Position numbers and translations under genes: made by a program
The notes under the pieces: model-generated
What the model was told of the DNA's origin: nothing
Databases searched by the model: none
The model's input: only the letters and a program-made list of their open reading frames with translations
Shown here: positions 35,380-49,100 of the stretch, piece by piece
Numbering within the stretch: position 1 is the stretch's first letter
Layout: each line of letters starts with the position of its first letter
From: Pardosa pseudoannulata
Taxonomy: Eukaryota; Arthropoda; Arachnida; Araneae; Lycosidae
DNA: 64,000 nt
Direction of reading: 5' to 3'
Assembly: GCA_032207245.1 (NCBI GenBank)
Contig: CM063509.1
Location: forward strand, 68,292,613-68,356,612

Positions 35380-38300
35380 CTGAAAAGGTACTTAATTTAA
35401 AAAAAAATTATAATGCTACAAGAATATAGTATAGCACTCGCTTTGCTGTGTGCTATGCTGGTCTAACGTCACTGGATCCTCTGGTAGCGTGTGGGTGTCG
35501 AAGTTGTAGTGGCTAGACGTACAGCTTAAAACAATAACAAAACTTTAATTCTAGACTAAATATACTCACTTTCAAAAGTTAAGCACGAAGATGTAAAATG
35601 CAAAAAAATCAACAAATACTGCTTTGATTAACACAAAATTCGGCAGGAAAGTAGCATATATATTATGCATAAAACAAAATCAATAATTATATACAGTAAT
35701 GAAAACAATATTAACCCCTTCCGGTACGATTTAATAATGAAAAACTGTGCATGAAATAACCATTTAATTTTTATTTAAAAAACTTGTTTCATTTTACAAT
35801 TCTTACATATTCTTAATTAAAATTCACTTTTTACATAGTGTTAAATAATATCAGAAACAGTAAAATTAAGAAAATATCAAAGCAAAACATTAATAAGGTA
35901 TACAGATAATAGTCTTCAAGCTAGTGGTACTTTTCAAAACAAAGTGCAAAGGAATTCTTAATTGTTTACACCGCCAAGTAGTCTCACTTTTAATTTGATT
36001 CTTGTAACACACACGGCATTTCTTAGTAGGTTTTCTTTTATTCTGACTCATTAATTTGGCAATGACTTGTACCAAGTAAACAATATGCAATAGTGACTTG
36101 TGATTTTCACAAGTGATAAAAGTGTTGCCAAATTCAGTACACAAGAAATTTTAAACTAAATAGTAAATTTAATCGCATGACGAGTGTAGCTCGTCATTGT
36201 GCGGTATGGAATGAAAAACTAATGACGAGCTAGACTCGTCATTTTACCGGAATGGGTTAAATTTTTGTAAATTATCAGATAATGACATACTGGAGACTTA
36301 AACAGAATTATGTATAAAGTGAAAATAAACACCATAAAATGAAAAAAAGAACATTAATAGGGTATGTGATCTCCCCTCATCTGTATACAAAGTTTACACC
36401 TTGTGACCATACTTTCAGTTAGGTGGCTAACCACCGCAGAATTAAGCAATCGCCATTCTTCTTGCAGATCAGTTTTTAACTCAATAAGAGTGGCTGGAGT
36501 TGGGAAACGTGAAGATACAGTACGGCCGAGAGCATCCCAAAGATTTTCAATGGGATTAAGGTCGGGCGAATATGCTGGCCACACCATACGGGAAATCCCT
36601 TCACTCTCCAGGTAGTCATCGACGATGTCAGCTCTCTGGAGACGTGCGTTATCGTCCATTAAAACAAAATAAGGGCCAACTGCTGCAACGTAAAATCTCA
36701 CAATGGGTTCTAGGATTTCATCTCGATACTGGACAGCCGCCACAGAACCCCGTTTAAAGATGTGCAGATCGGTGCGGTATCCTAATGAAATCCTTGCCCT
36801 CACCATAATGCTTCCGCCTCGAAATGCATGATGTTCGGTGATATTTTTGGGCTGATTGCGTGTTCCTTGTTCCCACCATATCCTTATACGCTTGTTGTCT
36901 GGCTCCAGAGCAAATCTTGATTCATCAGTAAACATGACATTGCCCCACTCAGACACAATCCAATTGACATGTTCCCGGCACCATTTTAATCGTGCCCCAC
37001 TTAATTGGGCAGATAGAAAAACACAAACTCGAGGTACCCGGGAGTACAGTCATAATCTTCGGAGTACAGTAGCTGTAAATATTGTTTTACCAATGAACGC
37101 TGTAACCATAGATGTCACACGTGAGGAGGTCGCTCTGCGATTCCGCTTGGTTAAAATCAGGGCTTCGAACCATAATTTTTTTTGTTCCGGTTCAACTAAA
37201 AAATTAATATCGGTTCAGTTCCGGTTTTCGCTCCGCCAAAAATAACTGTTTTCGGTTTAGTTCCGAATAAATAAATTTATTTTACGTATATTAATATTTG
37301 TACTAAAATATAATTCTATCATAATCAAAATATGTAATTCTATCAAAATTTAGAAGATTTTATTCTTTTTTTAAATTGATACATTATGTAAATTGATACA
37401 AACAGCAGGTACGATAAGAGCGGCGAGCATTGGCATTGTTATCCATTATCAAAATCGCATTTGACAACTAGGTTCATGATTACCCACATTCGTCGTTTGA
37501 CTCTCACATCGTGCACTTGGCCTTGCAATAATTATGTAAAAAATATATTATTTATTTAACATATGAAAATTGCCTCTAATTATTAATATATCTTCTAACG
37601 TGGTTTCACTGAGATTACTTCTGTTGTCTCGGAGAATAAATTTCAAACCTGAAAACGCTCTTTCAACACTAACTTGTGTAGCTGGAGCTGCCAAAACCAC
37701 CATTGCAATCTTATACAAGTGCGGATATGTAATTTTATTCTCTTCCCAGAAATCTAAAATATTATGCTTCAAAATAGGAATCAAAATAGGAAATCGAAAA
37801 GCAGTATACATGTAATGATAATTATAACGTTAACGTTAAATTAGAAAATATTGATAAGTTGGTAACAGTAACAAAATGACTGAAAGATATATCGAACCGA
37901 AATAAACCGATATTTTTTTCGGTTCAGTTCCGGTTTTCGTTCCGACCAAAATAACGGTTTTTTCCGGTTTTCGGTTTTCGGTTCAGTTTCGGTTCGAAGC
38001 CCTGGTTAAAATAACAATATATCGATCTTCCACGGGGGTTGTAACCCTTGGGCTACCGGTTACGGGTCTGTGGGGTTTGGAATTGTTTCCCTAAACGTGA
38101 AATTACACAATGATGAACGATGAAGAAAAGAGCAGCATCTGTGATCGACTGTCCTGCTTCAATGCGCCCCACAACACGCCAGCTCCCAGAATCTTCCATT
38201 CGTCTTTGTGAAGTCATAGAAACACGTATGTTTTGAAAACAAATTGTACGAAAGTTTTAAACATCTTCTATCAGCACTTATAATCAACTTCTGTAACCTT

Positions 38301-41300
38301 TCATAAAGCTGGCATCTTATACGACTCACCTTTTTGCCTATTTCTTGACATGAAAGTGCGATTGACTGTTAACTAACATATTCGCATACTTCCATCTACC
38401 TCTGCAGCGAATTGCATAATCTTCAATTCTGATTGGCTTCCGAAAATTAGCATTTTCATCTTCGAGCTTAACTTTTGGAAGTGAGTGTATAAACCTATTT
38501 ACAAAGTTTCCGAATGGAAATCACAGGAGCTCAGGATGACCTCGGTACGGACCCAAAGTCTCAGGTTCGAGGTGAACCTAAATAGCAATCTGCTGTCAGG
38601 TTCCCGTCATATAACGGGTAAATGCTAGTATTTATTACAAAATAAAAATGAAATCCCAGTTTAATAAATTTCTGTATAACATATGTTGTATTCAGTTTTC
38701 CATATTATAATCTCAAAATGTCGATTATGACATTTTGCATACAACTAGGCGATCGGTGCCCAATGGATACAATATAAATGATAAATTACAAGATTGGAAT
38801 TTTAATAAAATGATACAGATTCACAAACTCATTAGTAATAAAATTTTCATAAAGGGAATTTTAAGGCTTGAATTACCTGTTTCACTTCGTTCCACAAGTT
38901 TTGAAAGCACTGATATGATGGTAACTGGTACAAATAAGGATCCAACACCTACTAAAGCTCCTAGTGAAAACAAAACAAAAAAAAACATAATATTTACTCG
39001 TCTCTTAAGTACAATAAGTTATTTAAAGGAATAAAAATATTTAGGCTGAACATTTTTCCCATTTTTAAATTCAATATTTAGATTAGCTGTGTGGATTACC
39101 ATTCTAATTGGCTATAATCCCCTCTATGATAATACCCTAAGTTATCTGTCCGTCTGTCATGGGATTTATGAAGCGGTTGGACCTGGAATGGATAGAGGCA
39201 TCCATATTGCATTCTTGATGAGTTAGGGCTAGCAAAATTCAAAACATCGTCTTTAAAACGTTCGAAATACACCGCTTTACCCCTTAACAGTTGCTCCCTC
39301 AATGTACAGTAGGTCCTTCACCGGCCGGTGGTGGTGGTATTATGATTTGTGGGACGTTTTCTTGATCGTCTCTGGGACAATTGGTCGTGGTAGAGCAGAC
39401 CATGAATGCTACAGGGTATCTGAACATCATTGCGGACCAGTTGCACCCTTACATGGCTCTGTTTTTCCAGCTGGATATGGAATGTTCAAACAGAACGATG
39501 CCCCATGTCACAAGGCTAAAATTGTGTTGGAGTGGTTCCAGGAACATGATGCTGAATTCCAGTTAATGTCCTGGCCCCCTGTGAATGGAACCAGCCTTCC
39601 TGTCCCAGAACACCGTGCACATCCCTTTACGTACCTACACCGTCTGTTTGAATTTGGTCCTGACCGAAGATCCACTATGAGGCCAATGCATTGACTGCTG
39701 CTTGGTTTCCGGGGTAAAGTCCGAAATCCAAGTCTCATTGCCCGTGACGATCCTGTCGGGGAATTCGTCGCCGTCGTCGTGATACCGTAGCAGAAATGTC
39801 AGCGCTGCTCCTAATCGTTGAATTTTGTGTTTGGGTGTCAGTTTCGGCTCACAGACCTGACAGAGCGGACGATGAATTTAAATTGATGCAATGCTTTGGG
39901 CTTTCAAGATCACCGACCGAACCTTGCCGGCGGCGGGAGAAGGAATTAGAGTTTCCATTTCGGACCACTGCTACCCCGCTACTGACACGAATCGGGTTTT
40001 GTTCAGCTCACATATGATTAATACGTCATAGATATGTTACGCACGTTCAATTGACAAGGCTAATTACGTTTACTTTAAAGGGGAAAACATCGGGAAACTT
40101 TCTGGATGCTCCTCGTACATTGAAAATGTATCACGTAAGCATAGACATTGAATAGGATCATAGTCCGGCAGATTTGCTATTTCTTTGTTTCTTACTTTGT
40201 ACAAGTTTCCAAGAAAAATTCTGTACAACTGCTGTAATTTGATCCATTTTGGTACATCGATGCACTAACTCTTTGGTATGGTACCAGGGAGCCCTGCGAA
40301 TTGACTGAAGTGCTCTGTTTAGCACTGCTTGCAGCTATTGAACATGAGTGTTTGACTGAATCCTATGATACGAGGAGGAAAAGTATAAAATATCTTCCAA
40401 GAAAAAATCTGGATAACTGCTGTAATTTGATCCATTTTGATATATCAATGCACAAACTCTTTGATATGGTAGCAGGGAGCCCTGTAAATTGTCTGAAGTG
40501 TTCTGTTTAGCACTGCTTGCAGTTACTGAACAGAGTGTTTTACTGAATCATATGATACGAGGAGGAAAAATATAAAATGTCTTCCAAGAAAAATTCTGGA
40601 TAACTGCTGTAATTTGATCCATTTTGATATATCAATGCACAAACTCTTTGATATGGTAGCAGGGAGCCCTGCAAATTGTCTGAAGTGTTCTGTTTAGCAC
40701 TGCTTGCAGTTACTGAACAGAGTGTTTTACTGAATCATATGATACGAGGAGGAAAAGTACAAAATGTCTTCTGAAAGTAAAAAACTGGTTACCTATAGCA
40801 GCCACGTAACTATGTTTCCCCAGCGTGAGGACCAAGCAAGAAATTCCCAGGGAAAAGCATCCATAGGTGCCTAGATCGGAGTCTAGGGCTCTCCATTCCC
40901 TAGCCATGTATGTCGAAAACCACAGGACGAGTGACTGGCTGACGGTGAAAATGGCTGAGAATACTAGTACATCCTTCTGAGGCCACAAAAATTTACCCCT
41001 GAAGTACAGGGGGAAAGTGAAGATGTTACCTGTGGAAAATACAAAATAACAAAATTAGAGCAGGTCAACATTCATCGGAAACAGTGGTTACCAAACTTTT
41101 TTTCCTACAGACACCGTCTCATAGCAAATACCTTGGCATGAGCCCCAAGTGAAATAATTCTATACAACTATATTATAACAAAACTACTATTTATACCGTA
41201 GATTCCAAAACCCCTGAGAATTTTCCTGTGCCATAATGAGGCCTTTTGGATATAAATTTACTTCGATACTTTTTATGTATCAGATTACAAGATGTGTTTT

Positions 41301-44300
41301 GACAACATATTTCTTAAGGATCCAACTTTGGGGTTTTGTGCAAAATCTGTACATTCGTTTGCAAATATAGTTTACTTTATTCTTATACACTTACTCACAT
41401 CTATAATACAGGCTGACGTTCAGGGCCCGACTAAGATACTTTTGTGCCCAGGGCACAATCCAATTTTTGTGCCCTCCACCCCCATGCAAATTTATAGCGA
41501 CAAATTATCATAATTACAGTCATATAAAAATTATAACATTGAATTAGCAAACGGATTTAAGAAATTAGCATTAAAGTAATATTCGAAATCAAAAAACACC
41601 AAATTTTTATTTTACGTAATCATTATTATCTCTGTTTAGCCATGCTAAAAATTAAGAACTTTTAAAGACCTAGAGTGACCCACTTTTTTTATTTTTACCT
41701 TGTCACACTCACAAGCTCTGTGGTGCAGAAAATAAATATTAATAGAATTAAAAATAATTTAAATTGATGACATGATTTAATGGTTTATAGTGGTGCGTTG
41801 CTAATAATCTGTCTTATAAATATGCTATAACCCATAGGATAAAAAGAGCACCAGGTCCGTTGAGGGAATTAATTATCAGGTAAATAACAGTAAAATTAAG
41901 TAAACAAGTTATTATCATACTTACAGTCATATAAAAATTATAACATTGAATTAGCAAACGGATTTAAGAAATTAGCACTAAAGTAATATTCAAAATCAGA
42001 AACACCAAATTTTCATTTTACGTAATCATTATTATCTCTGTTTAGCCATGCTAAAAATTAAGGACTTTTAAAGAACTAGAGTGACCCACTTTTTTATTTT
42101 TACCTTGTCACACTCACAAGCTCTGTGATGTAGAAAATAAATAATAATAGAATTAAAAGTAATTTAAATTGATGAGATAGTTTAAGGGTTTATAGTGGTA
42201 TGTTGCTAATAATCTGTCTTATAAATATGCTATAACCTATAGGATAATAAGAGCATCAGGTTTGTTGAGGGAATTAATTATCAGGTAAATAACAGCAAAA
42301 TAAAGTAAACAAGTTATTATCATACTTACAGTCATATAAAAATTATAACATTGAATTAGCAAACGGATTTAAGAAATTAACATTAAAGTAATATTCAAAA
42401 TCAAAAACACCAAATTTTCATTTTACGTAATCATTATTATCTCTGTTTAGAGCCATGCTAAAAATTAAGGACTTTTAAAGAACTAGAGTAACCCACTTTT
42501 TTTATTTTTACCTTGTCACACTCACAAGCTCTGTAGTGTAGAAAATAAATAATAATAGAATTAAAAGTAATTTAAATTGATGAGATGGTTTAAGGGTTTA
42601 TAGTGGTATGTTGCTAATAATCTGTCTTATAAATATGCTATAACCCATAGGATAATAAGAGCATCAGGTTTGTTGAGGGAATTAATTATCAGGTAAATAA
42701 CAGCAAAATAAAGTAAATAGAAAACAATATAGTTCATGACAAATACAACTATTTCGTACAATAATTTATTAAAACTTAACGATTGTAGCGTAAGTTGGCA
42801 ATTTTTCCCCACTTAATATGTGTTTCAAGCACTCGACTAAATTTTCGTGCCCAGGGCACGTACTAATCACGCCCTGCTGGCGTTCTTTACAGTATCAATA
42901 ACCCGGACGTTCTAGTGGCGGTTAGCATATTTTTAAAATAATAAACCAAGAAGCAAAATTTTGGGGCACTTCACAAGTATCTAAAGCAGGGGTAGGCAAC
43001 GCTGCGCCCGCGGGCGCCATGGCGCCCCCGATCGATTTTTAATGCGCCCTCGCTGGACTAATGTAAATGTATGATAGCCAGAGAGATTTACTTACTTTTG
43101 TCCAACGGCGATATACAAAAAGTAGTCAGTTGAGTTTAGGATTGTGCATAGATTAGCAGTTTGCTAAACTTGACCGTATTTAATAACACGCACGTATTTT
43201 TTCGTAGTGTGTGTGATCGTATTTCGAACAGACCACGCGTAGACCGTGCATTTAAAACTACCAAGTAATCCGAAATGATTCTTTTCTTTCAAAACCCTTC
43301 ATGGATAAATGTAAAAGAAAAAGAACATATTATTTTAACGATGAATGGGAACATCTATATTGTTTCGTTGATTACAAAGGGAAGTGTATTTGTTTGTTGT
43401 GTAATATTAGTGTTGCGATTCCCAAGAAAAGTAATATTGAACGACATTTTAAGACCGTTCATACCAATTTGGATAGTGACTATCCAATAAACTCTGAAAT
43501 TTGAAGAAAAATATTATTTCTTTAAAATCTTTAATAACTAACCAGCAAAGTTTTTTTACTAAACCATTGCAACAACATAAAGCAGCAACAATCGCGTCAT
43601 ATAAAATATCGCATTTGCTAGCTAAGAATAAAAAACCATTTACAGATGGAGAATTAGTGAAAGAAGCCATGTTAGAAGCTGCTGATTCACTTTTTGAAGA
43701 ATTTAAAAATAAAAAAGAAATAGTTTCAGCTATAAACACGTTGCAATTATCAGCACGAACTGTTACTAGAAGAATTGAAGTAATTGCGGAGAATTTGGAG
43801 GCAGAATTAGCAAATGATATGGAAAATTGTATTTTCTTTTAGCTACAGAGGGATGAATCGACAGACGTGACAAATATATCACAATTAGCAATTTGCGTGA
43901 AGATGGTATTTTCTGATTTTACAACAAATGAAGAATTCTTTAAAGTTCTACTATTAAAGGAAAGCATCAGAGGAGAAGATATCTTTTCTACTTTTGAAAA
44001 GTATATAACAGATGTAAAATTACCTGTACAAAAGTTATCGTCATTTACAACAGACGGGGCACCAGCGATGACTGGTAAGAAAAAAAATTTATTGCCTTAT
44101 GTAGACAGGATTCCTTATTCCCTAAATTTATTTCTTATCATTGCCTCATACATCAGGAAATGTTATGCGCAAAAACAATCGGTTTTCAACACGTATTTAC
44201 GATAGTAACAAAAATTATTAATTCCATAAGATCGGGAGCTATGCAACACAGATTGTTTAAATTACTTTTAGAAGATGAGGATGTTCAGTTCACAAATCTT

Positions 44301-46131
44301 CTTTTACATACTGAAGTGAGGTGGCTGAGCAGAGGTAAAATACTTGAGCGGTTTATCATGCTTTTGCCACAAATAAAGAAATTTATTGCATCAAGAGGCG
44401 AATTTTACGAGAAATTAGAAAATAAGGATTGGCTAATCGACCTCGGATTTCTGACAGATATAACGGCAAAGTTAAATAAATTAAATTTAAAAATACAAGG
44501 GAAAAATCAGCATATCGCTGACATGATTAGTACAGTAAATGCATTCAAATGCAAGTTAGTGTTGTTGAAATCCCATCTATTGAAAAAATAATTATCACAT
44601 TTCCCAAATATAAAATATACTGTTGAGAGTTTAAATTTGAATGATGAAAATTTTACTGCTACATCAAATTTATAAATTATAGATAAGCTAACAGAAGAGT
44701 TTTCTTCTAGATTTGAAGATTTTGCAGTATTAGAACCCGTTCTAAGATTTTTCATAAATCCATTCAATGTTACTGAAGATGATATCCTTGAAATAGTTTC
44801 AGTGTATTTCGAGCTTTATAATATCGAAGACCTAGAATTAGAAATAATAAACTTGCAAAGTGATATTATTTTAAAAGCGCATAGTAATGATAAAATGTTT
44901 TGGAACTTAGTCGATGAAAATAAGTATCCTATTTTAAGGAAATGTGCTCTAAAAATTTATTCATATTGTGCAACAACATGCAATTGCGAGTCTTTGTTCT
45001 CAGATATGAAATATTTGAAATTAAAATACCGAACAAAGCTTAATGACTCACATTTAGATAATTGTTTAACGACCGGGAACTCTAAATATATCCCCAATTA
45101 TAAGAAATTAGCTGAAAATATGGACACACAAGTTTCACACTGAATTATATGTATCATTATGTATGACACCAACAAAATAAAGTTATAAAAAAATCTGTTT
45201 TTTTTTAATGCCTATTTATACCTGTTGATTATCTATAAAATATGCGCCCTCGGTGATTTTCAAATTTAGTATTGCGCCCTTAAGGACAAACAGGTTGCCG
45301 ACCCCTGATCTAAAGCAAGGGTGGCCAAAAGCCGGACCTTTTGCTTACTTTATCCGACCCGTTGAAAAATCATACATGCAATTTTTTTAATCTCTTATAT
45401 GCGATTTTGTTGAAATCAACAGTATTTGTATGCGTAGTGTACATATAAATAAAGAAAAATATATAAGTAATGGAGAGTATTATAACTTGAACAGCTGTAA
45501 CCATATCCCTACTTTAATGTATGCAACATACATACTCTCATAAAGCGCGTGGTCGGTTTACTACATAGAATTGAACGTGTACTCCTAAATACTAGTTTTA
45601 TTTGGTTCAACATATATTTGTGAAAGAACTTTTTCGTTAATGATTTACACGAAAAATAAATATCGATCACAAATTACTGACGAAAATCTACACTCGGTAT
45701 TAAGGATTGTTACAAGTGATTTGGATCCAAATTTTGAAGAAATAATATCAAACGAACATTCTAGATTTCACTTTTCGCATTAAATAAAATTAATTTATTT
45801 TAACGTTTAAAGTTTGTCTTTTATTTTTATAATTCTATTTACTATTATATTTACAAAATGTAATATAAACATAAAAATGTAATGATAAAAATAAAATAAT
45901 TTGTATCGTTAAGATATAAATAAATATCAAGATAAAATCTTTCATTAACTGATTTATTTAATGACCATTAATTTAATATAATGGGTCATATTGCTTTAAA
46001 AATGACGTGACATATCTTACTGGGCACAAATTGTTCGCATATGCACCTAAGTAAGACAATTTATTATTACTATTATCTTTTATTAACTGTCAAATTTCTC
46101 TGTTCAAATGCCTTAAAATGATACTTATAGT

Positions 46132-46163
<32 letters not shown>

Positions 46164-49100
46164 CCAAAAAAAATTCTTGGGTAGGGAAAAAAACTCCACC
46201 CAAAACATTCGCGTGTGCACAGCGTATGCAGTATAGTCCTCCGGCCCGGGAGATATTTGGAAAATTTCATTTTGGCCAGCGCTTAAAAGTATTTGTCCAC
46301 CCCTGATCTAAAGTGACATGCCTTGGATGCGTTGTGAACGAAGAGGTAAATGACAAAAGGGAAAAGTAGATCAATTCTGTCACACGTAAGGTGGTCTGCA
46401 GTGAGTTTAAGTACCACCCACGGGATAAGGCGTTACCGATTTTTGGTGGGCGCGAAAGTGCGGTAGAGGGCGATAATGGCCATGCTAATCTAGAAACCTT
46501 CTTCGTTTTATTATTTTTTAACCTTAGTTATGTCTTATGTACGCATTCGATTTTATTTCAAGAAGTTGAGTCATAGTTCATTTTATGTTTCAAGTTGAAA
46601 CTATGACTAATCGGTTTTTTTTATATATCCATTATACCCATTTCACGCCCAAAAAGAAACGAAAATCAATACTTTAACTTAAACCCACGGTTAAATATTT
46701 CATAGGTCAACTCATTCCTTTAAAAAAACAGGCGTTCACCTCGCATTGCCCTCGAAAGGTCAAGAAGGTAAATCATTTTCCCCTCATTAGGTAAATCATT
46801 TTTTCTTCATTTTTTCCCTCTTTTCTTTTGAAATGAATACAGTCGAAACTCTGTTTTACGAATTTCTCTATTTTGTGAACGTCTCATTTGAGTCAAGAAC
46901 ATTTTAAGAAATTTCTCCATAAAATAACCACCAAATATCGAGTAGCATTCGCTATTTAACGGACTTTTTTTTTTTTCTCTGTGATCTGGAAGTTCGTTTT
47001 ATCGTGTAAGTTTAAACCATTACTAATGTTGTTATTTTTCCCATCATACCCATTTAACGCCCAAAGGGAAACCAAAATAAATACTGTAACCTAAACGAAC
47101 GGTAAAATATTTCAGTGTATTCCTTTAAAAAAAATTAGGCGTGCAGCTCGTATTGCCCTCAAAAGGTCAAGAAGGTAAATCAATATTTTTTCCCTCTTTT
47201 CTTTTCAAATGAATACAGTCGAAACTCTGTTTTACGAATTTCTCTATTTTGTGAACGTCTCATTTGAGTCAAGAACATTTTCCGAATTTCTCCGTAAAAT
47301 AACCACCAAATATCGAGTAGCGTTCTCTATTTAGCGAACTTCCTTTTTTTTTCTCTGTGATCTAGTAGATTTTATGGTGTAAGTTGAAACCATTACTAAT
47401 TGTGATATTTTTGCCATCATACCCATTTAAAGCCCAAACAGAAACAAAAATCAATACGGTAACCGAAACGAACAGTTAAATATTTCAAAGCATTCCTTTA
47501 ATAAATCAGGCGTACACCTAGCATTGAACTAATCTTGTTTTTAATCCCCATTTTGCCCCCAAAGACAAACGAAAATAACCAAAAATTTGTTCATTTTATC
47601 AGTATTTTTCTGTTTTTTGGTCAAACGTTCAATATCTCCGTAAATTCTCATGTCACCATTATCTTCTAATCCATTGGGAGAAAAATCTTGGTACCTTGTC
47701 AAGTGAATATAGCGCTTTTCCTAAAGAAAACTGGTCATAACGATATTTTCCTCTCGAACTATAAAATTATATTAATATAAAATATAATTGTTGTAATGTA
47801 CTTACAACCTATACACCAGTGTTCGGTTACAAGGGGAAATACAGAAAGAATATAATACTTTATATTGAGATTCAGACATTTATTCTGTACATTCATTTAC
47901 AAATAGATCCTTGGTTATCATATATCATAATCATCAATTATTCATGTTTTATATTTACACTATAATTATTACAATTCTATCACACTGTTAAATTATTAAA
48001 AGAGGCCTAAGTTAAGTGACTGTAAATATTATTTTATCTTTACCTATATTAAAGGTGCAGGGGAGCAGGCAGGGGCTTTCTCATGCGAGACGTCGTCTTC
48101 AGTTGGTGCAGAGGGTCAGGTAGAGGCTTTCCTCATGCGGTGAGTCGGTCCGTGTGTTCGGGCGCACGGGACGAGTCGGTGCTGGTGGACTCTTGTCCCA
48201 CTTCTCTCGAATCCCGATTTCAACTCTCCTCCTTAACTTCTTTTCCAAACTCCTCACCTCGGTTCCAACGCCCCTTTTTTTACTTCCTCTCCAATCGCTT
48301 GCTTTCGGGAAATTTTCCCACATCTGCACCCCCTTCGGGAGTGCAGTTGGGCACATTAAAGTAGCCCCTTTTGTGCAAGCTGACATTACTTTTTAGGCCC
48401 TGCTCCCATAACTCAATGTTATATCTCTGTGCGAGCTTGACCGTTACGCTGCCATTCCGTGATCTATACCTTCTCTGCAGGGGTCCCTAAACTTGACGTG
48501 AACTATTGGAGTCCTAAATTCCTCTAGGAAAATCCTCCCACAGCTGTGCAAGCACGTGCAGATCACCGTGGGAAAGTACCTCGGTACAATAATATAATTA
48601 ATACAATTATTATTACAAATGCAGAGCATTTTACCATACAATCTGCTGATTCCCCTCTTCCCAAATAAGTCCCGTTCGGGATTCGAACCCAAGCCAATCG
48701 GGTTGGAGTACAATAAGCTAACCGCTATATAATCTGCGCAGTTTAACAAACTTGAATATATCTATAAATAAGTCGGCAGAGCAGATATTTTATTGCTTTA
48801 CTCTGTGAACAAACGAACATAAAACATTGTGTAGACTCAAGAATGAGTTAAAAATAATGTTCCACTTGTACGTAAGAAACAAATTACTGTTTTATTAGTT
48901 CTTTGTAAATTTAGTTCCCTTTACCTACCATCAAAAAAATTATCTTTAATCTTGATATAATGTTTAACCCTATAATTACCCAAGAAACGCCAGTAAAAAT
49001 GGGGTTTGATATTTTATTTATATTGAAGTAAAAAAAGTAAAATAAAGTAAAAAAAAAGCCTTAAAAATTTAATTAGTAAATAAATAAATAAATAAATAAT

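Noticed and set aside
48083..48396. Overlapping open frames on both strands in the GC-rich block
   Set aside because: Low-complexity, no known motif, and no splice or start context to prefer any of them.
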